Assembly: GCA_036489755.1 (NCBI GenBank) | Contig: DASXFD010000059.1 | Location: 62,001-126,000 of the forward strand | DNA: 64,000 bases | DNA from: JABFXX01 sp036489755 | GTDB taxonomy: Bacteria; Myxococcota_A; Polyangia; Haliangiales; Haliangiaceae | Reading direction: 5' to 3' | Part shown: positions 26,904 through 36,358 of the stretch, piece by piece | Position numbering within the stretch: the stretch's first letter is position 1 | Layout of the letters: each line of letters starts with the position of its first letter | The notes under the pieces: generated by a model | Told to the model about the DNA's origin: nothing | Database searches by the model: none | The model's input: only the letters and a program-made list of their open reading frames with translations | Made by a program: the position numbers and the translations under genes

Positions 26904-27224
26904 CTAGCCGCGCAACTGCGCGACGGGAATCCGGCTGGCTTCGACCATCCGAGCCACGCGGTACGCGAGCACGAGCCGGCGCGCGCCGAACACGATCTTC
27001 GTGACCGCGATGCCGAGCCCGACGCCGATCGCCGTCGCCAGCAACACGGCCGCGGCCGGCGGTACGGCACGGCCGCCGACGTACATCACGATCGCCGTGA
27101 CGACGCACGTCGCGGCGCCGAGCTGGATGCCGCGCCGGATCGAGCGCGTGCCCGCAGCACGGGTTTGATCGATCACGCTGCGATCTGCTCGCGCGAGCTC
27201 GACGAGCCGAGCTCGCTCGCTCAC
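26904..27224 (-). CDS. Two-helix membrane protein, first of three tandem 106-residue paralogues
   Basis: The 106-residue protein has a charged start (ARADRSVIDQTRAAGTRSI), two membrane helices at about 33-53 and 58-82, and the family ending (ARRLVLAYRVARMVEASRIP then VAQLRG). Its GTG start overlaps the stop of the upstream TPR-zincin gene (GTGA). The conserved C terminus with basic residues after the second helix should lie in the cytoplasm if the N terminus is also inside. No database family comes to mind. Confidence 0.78.
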   Translation of the reverse strand: MSERARLVELARADRSVIDQTRAAGTRSIRRGIQLGAATCVVTAIVMYVGGRAVPPAAAVLLATAIGVGLGIAVTKIVFGARRLVLAYRVARMVEASRIPVAQLRG

Positions 27225-28486
27225 TCCATGCCCCGGCGGCGCAGATCATCTTCGTCGAGGCCTTCGAGGTGCCCGATCTCGTGCAGCAGCGTGTCGCGGA
27301 TCTGCTCGGTGAGCTCGGTGCGCGTCTTCACCGCGCGGCCGAGGTTCTTGCGATACAGCACGATCGACGGCGGCTCGTCGTCGGGCTCGGGTGCGCGGCC
27401 GACCGGCCCGCGATACAGCCCGAGGATCGTCGGCGGAAACGGCGGCTTGACGGCCTGCAGATCCGCCTGATCCGGAAGATCTTGGATCTCGATCTTCACC
27501 TTCTGCACGCGCGCGCGGCGCTCGGGCGCGAGCGTCGCGAGCACTTGATCGATCTCTTTTTGAAACTCCGGCGTCGAGATCATGACCGGCGGCAGCAGCT
27601 CACCGGGCGCGAGCTCGAGGGCGCGCGCCAGCTCGCGATCGGCGCTCGGATCGTGGAGCTGCTCGAGCGTGAGCCCGAGCATCTGGTGCGTGTACGCGTC
27701 GTCGGGCTGGATGCCGAGCGCCTTCTGGAAGGCGGCCTTCGCCTCGCCGAACTTCGAGAGATCGAACAGCGCGACGCCCTTCTCGTGCAGCGCATCACCG
27801 CGGCCCGGCGCGAGCCGGAGCGCGGCGTCGACGCGATCGAGCGCCTCGTCGCTGCGGCCGAGATCGTTGAGAGCCTGCGCTTCGAGCACCGCGAGATCGG
27901 CGGCGAGCGGCGCGTTGCGGTGGCGGCGCGCGATCACGCGACGGCTGCCGCGCTCGGCGAGCTCGAGCCCGAGCCGCAGGGCATCGCGGCCGCGCTCGCC
28001 CTTGCCGTTGATGTAGAAGTCGGCGACCGCGCGCAGCGTCTCCGGATCATCCGGATCGAGCGACAGCGCGAGCTGATACGCGACCTCGGCTTCGGAGTCG
28101 CGGCCGAGCCCGGCCAGCGCCGCCGCGCGCAGATGGTTGGCCTCGACCGACGACGGCGACAGATCGGCGGCGCGATCCGCGCACGTCCAGGCCGCGGCAA
28201 ACCCGCCCGCCTCGATCTGCTTGTTCGCCTCGTCGAGCAACAAGCCGACGCGCGCGTCGTCCTCGGCGTTGGCGGGGACCTTCGCCGGGCACTCGACCAC
28301 GATCTCTTCGTGATGCGGCCGCACGCCGGCACCCTCGACGAGCGTCGTCGCCTTCGACGAGCCGGGCGGCGCGATGGCGGCCGCCGCGGGCGCGATCACC
28401 GCGGATGTCGCCGGACGCTTCTCGGCGGTCGGCGTGCTGTTGCTACAGCCCGCGGCGAGAAGCAGCGCGAGGGTCGCCCGACGCAT
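27221..28486 (-). CDS. Lipoprotein fusing TPR repeats to a Zincin_1-type metallopeptidase domain
   Basis: The 421-residue protein has a lipobox (LLLAAGC), a Pro/Ala linker, four or more tetratricopeptide repeats at about 80-285 (ALSLDPDDPETLRAVADFY, KALGIQPDDAYTHQMLGL), and a C-terminal domain. That domain matches the minimal zincin family once called DUF1025: ILGLYRGPVG, PPSIVLYRKNLGRA and the active site LLHEIGHLEGLDEDDL. Stand-alone members are small cytosolic proteins; here the domain is exported and membrane-tethered. The start is the ATG at 28486 beginning the signal peptide; an ATG four codons upstream is possible. Its stop overlaps the first 106-residue paralogue, linking them. Confidence 0.9.
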   Translation of the reverse strand: MRRATLALLLAAGCSNSTPTAEKRPATSAVIAPAAAAIAPPGSSKATTLVEGAGVRPHHEEIVVECPAKVPANAEDDARVGLLLDEANKQIEAGGFAAAWTCADRAADLSPSSVEANHLRAAALAGLGRDSEAEVAYQLALSLDPDDPETLRAVADFYINGKGERGRDALRLGLELAERGSRRVIARRHRNAPLAADLAVLEAQALNDLGRSDEALDRVDAALRLAPGRGDALHEKGVALFDLSKFGEAKAAFQKALGIQPDDAYTHQMLGLTLEQLHDPSADRELARALELAPGELLPPVMISTPEFQKEIDQVLATLAPERRARVQKVKIEIQDLPDQADLQAVKPPFPPTILGLYRGPVGRAPEPDDEPPSIVLYRKNLGRAVKTRTELTEQIRDTLLHEIGHLEGLDEDDLRRRGME

Positions 28487-28602
28487 CGTGAGGAGCATAC
28501 GCCATCGAGTGATCGAGGGCGCGAATTCGGCGAATCGGGCGGTCTCCACGGCAGTTCGACACGGTCGATCGCGGAGCCATCGCGCGCGCGAAGCCCGCGA
28601 TC

Positions 28603-28881
28603 CTAGTGGATGTCCTGCAGCACCTTCATCTTGGCCATGAGCTTGCCCGAGTCCATGCCCGCCGACAGCGCGCACTTGTCGAGCCGCTGGATCTGTTCGA
28701 CCGCCTTCTGCTGGTCGCCGGTCATCGAGGGATTGTCCTTCCCGAACTGCACGAGATCATCGACGGCCTTCTCGGCGCACGCCGCGTCTTTGCACGCGCA
28801 CGCGCGGTCGGCGAGCTTCTCGATGGTCTTGGATGCGTCGGCGCAACCGACGAGCAGCACGAACAGCCAAGCCTTGCGCAT
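28603..28881 (-). CDS. Small Cys-containing lipoprotein
   Basis: The 92-residue protein has a lipoprotein signal (FVLLVGC). The mature part is short and helical, with four Cys after the lipidated one (ACACKDAAC, then LDKC) that could form two disulphides, and the ending KMKVLQDIH. It looks like the small periplasmic helical-hairpin lipoproteins common in myxobacteria. It leads the minus-strand run that continues with the TPR-zincin gene 116 bp further on. Function unknown. Confidence 0.8.
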   Translation of the reverse strand: MRKAWLFVLLVGCADASKTIEKLADRACACKDAACAEKAVDDLVQFGKDNPSMTGDQQKAVEQIQRLDKCALSAGMDSGKLMAKMKVLQDIH

Positions 28882-28941
28882 GGCGGGACGCTAGCACGCG
28901 CGCCCGAAGCTGCGAACGCAGACCGCGACCGCGAGAAAGGT

Positions 28942-28964
28942 CGTGCACGATACAATCGCACACG
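28942..28964. promoter_or_regulatory. Imperfect GTGCAC dyad upstream of the small lipoprotein gene
   Basis: CGTGCACGAT and ATCGCACACG face each other around three bases, with two mismatches between the arms. The element lies about 60 bp upstream of the small lipoprotein start and shares the GTGCACGAT half-site with the perfect dyad at 29048. The two sites bracket a GC-rich stretch with further self-complementary runs (28970-29020). A pair of operators for one dimeric regulator is an inference. Confidence 0.35.
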
Positions 28965-29047
28965 ATATTTCGGCGGCGGCGGCGGCTCGCCGCCGCGGCG
29001 TCCGCCGTTCGCGCGAACGGCGGGCGCACCGACGACGAGCACAAAGG

Positions 29048-29072
29048 TTGTGCACGATTATATTGTGCACAA
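29048..29072. promoter_or_regulatory. Perfect TTGTGCAC dyad with embedded TATAAT
   Basis: TTGTGCAC (29048-29055) and GTGCACAA (29065-29072) are perfect 8-bp arms around a 9-bp spacer. On the minus strand the centre reads AATATAATC, so a consensus -10 hexamer lies inside the dyad. It is about 170 bp upstream of the minus-strand lipoprotein gene and 47 bp past the polA stop. It could be a repressed promoter for the downstream run, or a polA transcript end. Confidence 0.4.
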
Positions 29073-29118
29073 TCTAATTTCACGACGCGACCGGGCTCGA
29101 GGTCGGGCTCGGGCTCGA

Positions 29119-31872
29119 TTACGCGTCGGCCCAGTTGGTGCCGATACCGATGTCGACTTCGAGCGGCACGGAGAGCTGATACACGCTCTCCATCTCTTGC
29201 TTGAGCGCGGCGCCGGCTTCGTCGGCGAGCTGCGGCGGCGCTTCGAACACGAGCTCGTCGTGCACCGTGAGCAGGAGCTGCACGGGCCAGCCCTCGCGGC
29301 GGATGCGCTCGGTCGTGCGCAGCATCGCGAGCTTGATGATGTCGGCGCCGGTGCCCTGCATCGGCGTGTTTTGCGCGACGCGCTCGGCGGCGTGGCGCGC
29401 GGCCGGGCTCTTCGACATGAGGTTCGGGATCGGCCGCCAGCGACCGAGCAACGTGCGCGCGCCGCCCTGTGCGCGTGCGACCGCGACGATCTCGTCCATG
29501 AACTTGTGGATCGTCGGGAAGCGCTGGAAGTAGCGGCGCGAGTACTCGGCTGCCTGGTTGCGCGTGATCTCGAGCGTGCGCGCGAGCCCGAAGTCGCTCT
29601 GGCCGTACGACAAGCCGTAGTTGACGGCCTTCGCGATGCGGCGCTGCTCGGCGGTCACTTGCTCGCGCGGCACGCTGAAGACTTCGGCGGCGGTTTGCGT
29701 GTGGACGTCGATGTGATCGCGGAACGCGGCGCTGAGCAGCGGATCCCCCGAGAGGTGGGCCAGGATCCGCAGCTCGATCTGCGAGTAGTCGGCCGCGATC
29801 AGGACCTTGCCCGGTGTGGCGATGAAGCCGCGGCGGATCTTCATGCCGAGCTCGCTGCGGATCGGGATGTTCTGGAGGTTCGGATCCTGCGACGAGATGC
29901 GGCCGGTCTCGGCGACGACCTGGTTGAAGCTCGTGTGGATGCGCCCGCTCACGGACCAGATCAGCGGCGGCAGCGCGTCGAGGTACGTGCCCTTGAGCTT
30001 GGACAGCTCGCGGTGATCGAGGATCGGCGGGATGATCGGGTGCTCGAGGCTCTCGAGCGTCTCGGCCTCGGTCGACCAGCCGGTCTTGGTGCGGCGCACG
30101 CCTTTGGTGTCGAGCCCGAGCTTGTCGAACAACAGCTCGCCGAGCTGCTTGGGCGAGCCGATGTTGAATTCGCCGCCGGCGAGCTTGTAGATGTGGGTCT
30201 CGAGCGCGGCGAGCTTCTCGTCGACTTCGGCGGCGAGCGCCTTGAAGTGCGGCACGTCGATGTGAATGCCGACGCGCTCGACGTCGGCGAGCAGGCGCGC
30301 ACACGGCATCTCGATCGTGCGGTAGAGCTTCTCGAGCCCGCCGTCGGCGAGCCGTTCGGGCAGCGTGTTCGAGATCGCCAGCATCGCGTGCACGATCGCG
30401 CCGACCCACGGCGCCGCGCGCTCGACCTCGACGCCTTCTAACGTCTTGCGGCCGCCGCGGCCGGCGAGCTTGCTGCGCTCGGGCAACAGCACGCCGCCGA
30501 GCCGCTGCGCGACGGCCTCGCCGGCTTCCGCGTCTTGCGTGGGATCGAGCAGGAATGCCGCGAGCATCGTGTCGTCGACGACGCCGTTGACCTCGATGCT
30601 ATCCGCCGCGAACGCGCGGATCACCGTCTTGGAGTCGTGACAGACCTTCGCGACGGTCGGATCCTCGAGCACGTTGAACAGCGGCTTGAGATCGGCGTGC
30701 ACCGGCGGCGCCGGCGCGCCGATGTAACGGTGGCCGAGCGGGATGTACGCCGGCGGCTTGTCCGGAATCGCGATGCCGATGCCGACGAGCTTCGCGCGCT
30801 CGGCGCGCTCGGGATCGAGCTCGACGGTGATCGCGAGCTTGCCGGCGGCCTCGGCCTCGCGTGCGAGCTCGCGAATTGCGGGTCCGGTGACGATGCGCGC
30901 GTCGTCGCGTGCGGCGACCTGCGTGACCGGCGCGGCTTCCGGCGACGGCACGACCACCATGTCGTCCGACGGCGGCATCCGCATCTTGACCTTGTCGACG
31001 AGCACGGCGAACTCGAGCTCGGTGAACAGCTGCATCAGCACCGGCAGGTCCCAGTCGGTGGCGACCAGATCTTCGAGCGTCAACGGCAGCTCGACATCGC
31101 GCTTGAGCTCGACGAGCTGGCGCGAGATCCGCACGCGCTCGAGCTGCTCGGGATCGGCGAACGGCTGCTTGACCGCGATGCGCGGCACGATCGGATTTGC
31201 CGCGATCAGCGCGTCGAGCGTGCCGTATTTGTCGAGCAGGCCGGCCGCGGTCTTGTCGCCGACGCCGCGCAGCCCCGGAATGTTGTCGGAGGTGTCGCCG
31301 ACGAGCGCGAGAAAATCCGGAATCTTCTCGGGCGGCACGCCCATCTTCTTGATGACTTCGTCGCGCGTGTACGTCTTGGCGTGCAGCGCGTCGATCATCG
31401 AGACGTGATCGCCGATGAGCTGCATGATGTCTTTGTCGGCGCTGTAGATGACGACGTCCCAGTCCTTCTCGCGCGCCTGACGAACGAGCGTGGCGATCAC
31501 GTCGTCGGCCTCGACGCCCGGGACCGCGAGCACCGGCCAACCGAGCCCTCGCACGATCTTCGCGAAGTACTCCATCTGGACCTGGAGCTCTTCGGGCGGC
31601 TCTTTGCGGGTCGCCTTGTAGGCCGCGTACATCTCGGCGCGAAACGTCTTCCTGCCACCCTTGTGATCGAACACGACCGCCATGCGCGCCGGCGTGTTGT
31701 CCTCTTCGAGACGCATCAGCATCCGCGAGAACACGTAGAGCGCGCCGGTCGGCATGCCCTCGCTCGTCGACAGCCGAACTTCCTTGCGCTCGCCGCGCGA
31801 CGCGTTCATCAAGCCGTAGTGGGCGCGGAAGATGTATCCGTGACCGTCGACGATGTAGAGCCGCTCGCGCAC
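29119..31872 (-). CDS. polA: DNA polymerase I
   Basis: The 917-residue protein has all three PolA regions. The 5' nuclease region has YIVDGHGYIFRAHYGL, VEADDVIATL and VIYSADKDIMQLIGD. A middle region occupies the position of the 3'-5' exonuclease. The polymerase has motif A (DYSQIELRILAHLSGD), motif B (RRIAKAVNYGLSYGQSDFGL) and motif C (LLLTVHDELVFE). In the middle region the first exonuclease motif reads LAITVELDPE instead of FDTET, and the second reads CHDSKTVI, so the metal-binding acids appear lost, as in Taq and Bacillus enzymes. It fills gaps and removes RNA primers. The GTG start and length are normal. Confidence 0.98.
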   Translation of the reverse strand: MRERLYIVDGHGYIFRAHYGLMNASRGERKEVRLSTSEGMPTGALYVFSRMLMRLEEDNTPARMAVVFDHKGGRKTFRAEMYAAYKATRKEPPEELQVQMEYFAKIVRGLGWPVLAVPGVEADDVIATLVRQAREKDWDVVIYSADKDIMQLIGDHVSMIDALHAKTYTRDEVIKKMGVPPEKIPDFLALVGDTSDNIPGLRGVGDKTAAGLLDKYGTLDALIAANPIVPRIAVKQPFADPEQLERVRISRQLVELKRDVELPLTLEDLVATDWDLPVLMQLFTELEFAVLVDKVKMRMPPSDDMVVVPSPEAAPVTQVAARDDARIVTGPAIRELAREAEAAGKLAITVELDPERAERAKLVGIGIAIPDKPPAYIPLGHRYIGAPAPPVHADLKPLFNVLEDPTVAKVCHDSKTVIRAFAADSIEVNGVVDDTMLAAFLLDPTQDAEAGEAVAQRLGGVLLPERSKLAGRGGRKTLEGVEVERAAPWVGAIVHAMLAISNTLPERLADGGLEKLYRTIEMPCARLLADVERVGIHIDVPHFKALAAEVDEKLAALETHIYKLAGGEFNIGSPKQLGELLFDKLGLDTKGVRRTKTGWSTEAETLESLEHPIIPPILDHRELSKLKGTYLDALPPLIWSVSGRIHTSFNQVVAETGRISSQDPNLQNIPIRSELGMKIRRGFIATPGKVLIAADYSQIELRILAHLSGDPLLSAAFRDHIDVHTQTAAEVFSVPREQVTAEQRRIAKAVNYGLSYGQSDFGLARTLEITRNQAAEYSRRYFQRFPTIHKFMDEIVAVARAQGGARTLLGRWRPIPNLMSKSPAARHAAERVAQNTPMQGTGADIIKLAMLRTTERIRREGWPVQLLLTVHDELVFEAPPQLADEAGAALKQEMESVYQLSVPLEVDIGIGTNWADA

Positions 31873-31890
31873 CGCGGGCGTTATAGCTCA

Positions 31891-31948
31891 CAACAGTTCG
31901 TAACGCGGCCTCAACACGAACGCAGGATCGCGTGCACAGCGTGAGGTC
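31891..31948 (+). repeat. 58-bp leader, first copy
   Basis: These 58 bp directly before the ATG of the first secreted paralogue align without gaps to the 58 bp before the second one, with 48 identical positions. The block GCAGGATCGCGTG and the start CAACAGTTC are the best-kept parts. This similarity outside coding sequence implies a duplicated promoter or leader element kept by selection or by recent duplication. Confidence 0.7.
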
Positions 31949-32989
31949 ATGGCCAATCGCGTCTTGCTGTCCGCTCTCGTCGTAGCGTCTGCATCTGCGT
32001 CCGCGTACGCACAACCTGCACTCACCGCGCCGACGTCTGGCACACCGACGACCGTCGTCACGCCGATGACCGCACAGGTCGCGCCGTGGATCGAGCAGCG
32101 CGGAAATCTCCGGCTGTCGATCGCGTGCGGCGACGTCTGGGCCAGCACGCCCGAGGATGGGCTCGACGTCCAGATCGACGGCACATCGATCGACGCGGAT
32201 CGCGTGACCGGCCGAAGTGCCGCCTATCTCGTCCCACCCGGCCACCACCGCGCGCAGCTGTCGGCGCCGGGTTGCGAGCCATCGACGTTCGACTTCGATG
32301 CCGATGCGATCCACTCCACGCACGCGGATGGCCGGCTCGTCCTCGACGACTGGTGGCGCGGCGGTACGGCCGGCTCGCCGAACGGCTTCGGCATCACGGT
32401 CGGCGCGTGGTTGCAGCCCGCGCCGGGCGGCGCCGCCGGCGACTCGGTGTTCGACCAGACCGAGACGTACGACCCGGGCCATACGGCCGGTGGCGCCTAC
32501 GTCTCGTTCTCGCGCGAGCGCCGCTACTTCGTGACCGCGACCGACATCACGGTCGCGGGCGGCTCGACCAGCGGCGTGGTCTCGGGCGACCGCACGGCGC
32601 AGCAGTTCACCGCGTCGGTGTTCGACAATCGCTATCAGTTCCGCGTCGGCGGCCGGCTACCGCTGCACTTCGCGTCGCTCGCAGCCGGCACGGGCATCGG
32701 CGTCGAGTGGTGGATCACGAGCGGCCAGTTCACGTCCGGAAACAATACGAGCGGCTTGTTCGCGCCCAATGGTCCCGACGCGAGCTTCTACCTGCCGATG
32801 TGGGCGAGCGCGACGGTCAAGGCGACCTGCGAGTGGGGCGTGCAGGCGCTCGCGCAGTACGACGTGCACCCGTCATCGATGGACACCAACGGCTTCTCGT
32901 TCGGTGCCGGCGTCATCTACCAGCCGTCCGCGTCGTGCGCCGAGGCACCCGGCGTGCGCGTGACCGCGAGCGAGGACACGTCGCTGTAA
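31949..32989 (+). CDS. Secreted beta-rich protein, first of a tandem paralogous pair
   Basis: The 346-residue protein has a Sec signal peptide ending ASAYA-Q. A beta-rich N-terminal domain (GNLRLSIACGDVWAS, HHRAQLSAPGCEP with two Cys) contains a PEGA-like turn and is followed by what looks like a small outer-membrane barrel: alternating strands, RFRVGGRLPLHF-type segments and the end FSFGAGVIYQP. The paralogue downstream shares this layout and several motifs (FSRERR, YDVHPS, YQPSASC). An outer-membrane location is inferred; the function is unknown. Confidence 0.85.
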   Translation: MANRVLLSALVVASASASAYAQPALTAPTSGTPTTVVTPMTAQVAPWIEQRGNLRLSIACGDVWASTPEDGLDVQIDGTSIDADRVTGRSAAYLVPPGHHRAQLSAPGCEPSTFDFDADAIHSTHADGRLVLDDWWRGGTAGSPNGFGITVGAWLQPAPGGAAGDSVFDQTETYDPGHTAGGAYVSFSRERRYFVTATDITVAGGSTSGVVSGDRTAQQFTASVFDNRYQFRVGGRLPLHFASLAAGTGIGVEWWITSGQFTSGNNTSGLFAPNGPDASFYLPMWASATVKATCEWGVQALAQYDVHPSSMDTNGFSFGAGVIYQPSASCAEAPGVRVTASEDTSL

Positions 32990-32997
32990 CGCCGCGA

Positions 32998-33055
32998 CAA
33001 CAGTTCTCAACGAGCCCTCAACACGATCGCAGGATCGCGTGACCAGCGTGCTGAC
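32998..33055 (+). repeat. 58-bp leader, second copy
   Basis: This is the second copy of the 58-bp leader found before the upstream paralogue. It starts 9 bp after that gene's stop codon and ends at the ATG of the second paralogue. Equal length and lack of gaps suggest that spacing to the start codon matters, as for a promoter with its ribosome-binding region or for an RNA leader. Confidence 0.7.
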
Positions 33056-34135
33056 ATGGCCAACCGTCTCGTCATCGCCTGCTTGCTCGTGCCCGCGTCC
33101 GCCTTCGCACAGCCTGCCGTCTCGTCGACACCCGCGGCGGTCGTCGCACCGGATCCGACCGCGGCGATGGTCGCGCCGCGCGAGGCGTACGCCGGCAACC
33201 TGCGGCTCTCGATCACGTGCGCGGATACCTGGGTCACGCCCGATGACGGCCTCGCGGTCGAGGTCGATGGCGAACCGCTCGCGTCGCATCGCGACAACGG
33301 CGCATGGGGCACGTACTGGCTGAACGGCTCGAGCGGCTCGGTCTGGTCACCGAGCGACACCGGCTACCTGCTCGCGCCCGGTCCGCACCACGTCGAGGTG
33401 TCGGCGCCCGGCTGCGCGCCCGCCGCGTTCGACGTCACCGCACCCGCCGATCACGCGCTCGACGCTTCGGGCCGGCTCGCGGTGACCGACGACTGGCTTC
33501 GCGGTCCGGCCGGCGCGCCCGACGGCGGCGGCATCATGGTCGGCGCGATGATGATCGCGCAGGCGCCGCACGGTCCCGAGGTGAACCACTCGTTCGCGCA
33601 GACCGCGACGTTCGACGACCACGACGCCGTCGGCGGCTTCATCTCGATGTCGCGCGAGCGCCGCCACCACGTGCTCGCGTTCGATCTCGGCGTCGCCGGC
33701 GGTCCGTCGAGCGGCACCGTGCAGGGCACGAGCGCCGAAGGCGCGATCGCGCCGACGCCGTTCACCGGCACCAGCGTCGACACGCGCTTCCAGCTCCGCG
33801 CGGGCTTGCGATTGCCGCTCCACAGCGTCGCGCTCGCGGCCGGAGCCGGGCTCGGCGCCGAGGTCTGGTTCGACGCCACGTCGTTCGCCGCCAACGCGAA
33901 CCCGTTCGCGATCACGCCCGAGCTCGTCGATGGCTCGTGGTACGTGCCCGCGTGGGCGAGCGCGACGTTCAAGCCGTCGTGCAACTGGGGCGTCGAGGTG
34001 ATCGGCCAGTACGACGTGCACCCGACCGCGATCGACAACGACGGCTTCGCGCTGTCGGCCGGAATCCAGTATCAACCGTCGGCGTCGTGCAGCGACGCGC
34101 CCGGCGTGCAGGTCACCGATGGCAACGCGCTGTAG
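33056..34135 (+). CDS. Secreted beta-rich protein, second of a tandem paralogous pair
   Basis: The 359-residue paralogue of the preceding protein has a signal peptide ending ASAFA-Q. Its N-terminal domain has GNLRLSITCADTW and HHVEVSAPGCAP, with the same Cys pair, and its barrel-like part ends with FALSAGIQYQPSASC. Both begin MANR. The duplication covers the leader as well as the gene. The second copy has a longer insertion near residue 85 (GSSGSVWSPSDTG). Role unknown; two related surface proteins with separate promoters may be made under the same signal. Confidence 0.85.
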   Translation: MANRLVIACLLVPASAFAQPAVSSTPAAVVAPDPTAAMVAPREAYAGNLRLSITCADTWVTPDDGLAVEVDGEPLASHRDNGAWGTYWLNGSSGSVWSPSDTGYLLAPGPHHVEVSAPGCAPAAFDVTAPADHALDASGRLAVTDDWLRGPAGAPDGGGIMVGAMMIAQAPHGPEVNHSFAQTATFDDHDAVGGFISMSRERRHHVLAFDLGVAGGPSSGTVQGTSAEGAIAPTPFTGTSVDTRFQLRAGLRLPLHSVALAAGAGLGAEVWFDATSFAANANPFAITPELVDGSWYVPAWASATFKPSCNWGVEVIGQYDVHPTAIDNDGFALSAGIQYQPSASCSDAPGVQVTDGNAL

Positions 34136-34173
34136 CACTTGGTGAATCTCGGCGGCTAAGGCAAGATGCGCGC

Positions 34174-35226
34174 GTGCAGCGGATCGTTGTCGACGCGATG
34201 GGAGGCGATCACGCGCCCGAGGAGATCGTCCAGGGCGCGGCCGAAGCATCGCTCGCGCTGCCCGCTGCAGAGATCATCTTGGTCGGCGACGCCGCGGTGC
34301 TCGGCCGCCTGTTGCCCGGCATGCGCCACGACGGCGCGCGCGTGCGCGTCCATCACGCTCCGCAACACGTCGAGATGGACGAAAAGCCGGCCGAGGCGCT
34401 CGCGGCAAAGCCGGAGTCGTCGATCGCGGTCGCCGTCGATCTCGTCGCGCGCGGCGAAGGCGATGCCGTCGTGTCGGCGGGCAACACCGGCGCGTCCGTC
34501 CTCGCGTGCGCGCGGCGCTGGCAACTCTTGCAAGGTGTGCGGCGCGCGGCACTCGCCGCCGTGTTTCCGACCGAGCTGCGCCGCGGCGAGAAGGACGATC
34601 CGTTCTCGCTGATCCTCGACGTCGGCGCGACGATCGACGCGACCGCCGACGATCTCGTCGGGTTCGCCGTGATGGGCTCGGCGTACGCCAAGCTGGTCTC
34701 GCAAAACCGGCGGCCGCGCGTCGCGTTGCTCTCGAACGGCGCCGAGGCCGGCAAGGGTCCGCCGTCGGTGCAACAGGCGAACGCGGCGCTCGTCGAGACG
34801 ACCGAGCTCAACTTCATCGGCAACATCGAAGGCCTCGACATCCCGCGCGGCGTGGCCGACGTCGTCGTGACGAGTGGGTTCGTCGGCAACGTCGTGCTCA
34901 AGATGCTCGAGGGCGTGAGCGAGACCGTCGTGCGGCTCGCGCGCTACGCGCACAAAGAGCGGCTCGCGTGGCGGCTCGGCCTGATCGCGCTCAGCTCCGC
35001 GATCGATCAGCTCAAGTCGATCACCGACTGGCAGCAATACGGCGGCGCGCCGCTCTTGGGCTTCACGCACCCGTTCATCAAGGCGCACGGCCGCTCGAAC
35101 GCGCGCGCGATCGCGAATGCGGTCAAGGTCGCGCACAAGGCGCTCACCGGCAACCTGTGCGGCAACATCGCGCGCACGATGGCCGAGCTCGACGAGCGCG
35201 CACAGCGGCGCGCCGTGGAGCACTAG
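34174..35226 (+). CDS. plsX: Phosphate acyltransferase PlsX
   Basis: The 350-residue protein matches PlsX throughout: the N terminus VQRIVVDAMGGDHAPEEIV, the VVSAGNTGA loop, FPT in LAAVFPTEL, LLDVGATID-type strand, LLSNGAEAGKG, GNIEGLDI and the end IAVTSGFVGN-like VVVTSGFVGNVVLK. It converts acyl-ACP and phosphate to acyl phosphate, the first step of PlsX/PlsY phosphatidate synthesis. I chose GTG 34174, where the conserved start begins. In many genomes plsX sits with rpmF and fabH; here it is instead followed 10 bp later by an App1-like phosphatase. Confidence 0.97.
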   Translation: MQRIVVDAMGGDHAPEEIVQGAAEASLALPAAEIILVGDAAVLGRLLPGMRHDGARVRVHHAPQHVEMDEKPAEALAAKPESSIAVAVDLVARGEGDAVVSAGNTGASVLACARRWQLLQGVRRAALAAVFPTELRRGEKDDPFSLILDVGATIDATADDLVGFAVMGSAYAKLVSQNRRPRVALLSNGAEAGKGPPSVQQANAALVETTELNFIGNIEGLDIPRGVADVVVTSGFVGNVVLKMLEGVSETVVRLARYAHKERLAWRLGLIALSSAIDQLKSITDWQQYGGAPLLGFTHPFIKAHGRSNARAIANAVKVAHKALTGNLCGNIARTMAELDERAQRRAVEH

Positions 35227-35236
35227 GATCGCATCG

Positions 35237-36358
<1,122 letters not shown>

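Noticed and set aside
28942..29072. The two GTGCAC dyads as ends of a small mobile element
   Set aside because: The ends are dissimilar in detail, there is no target-site duplication visible, and a control region explains their place better.
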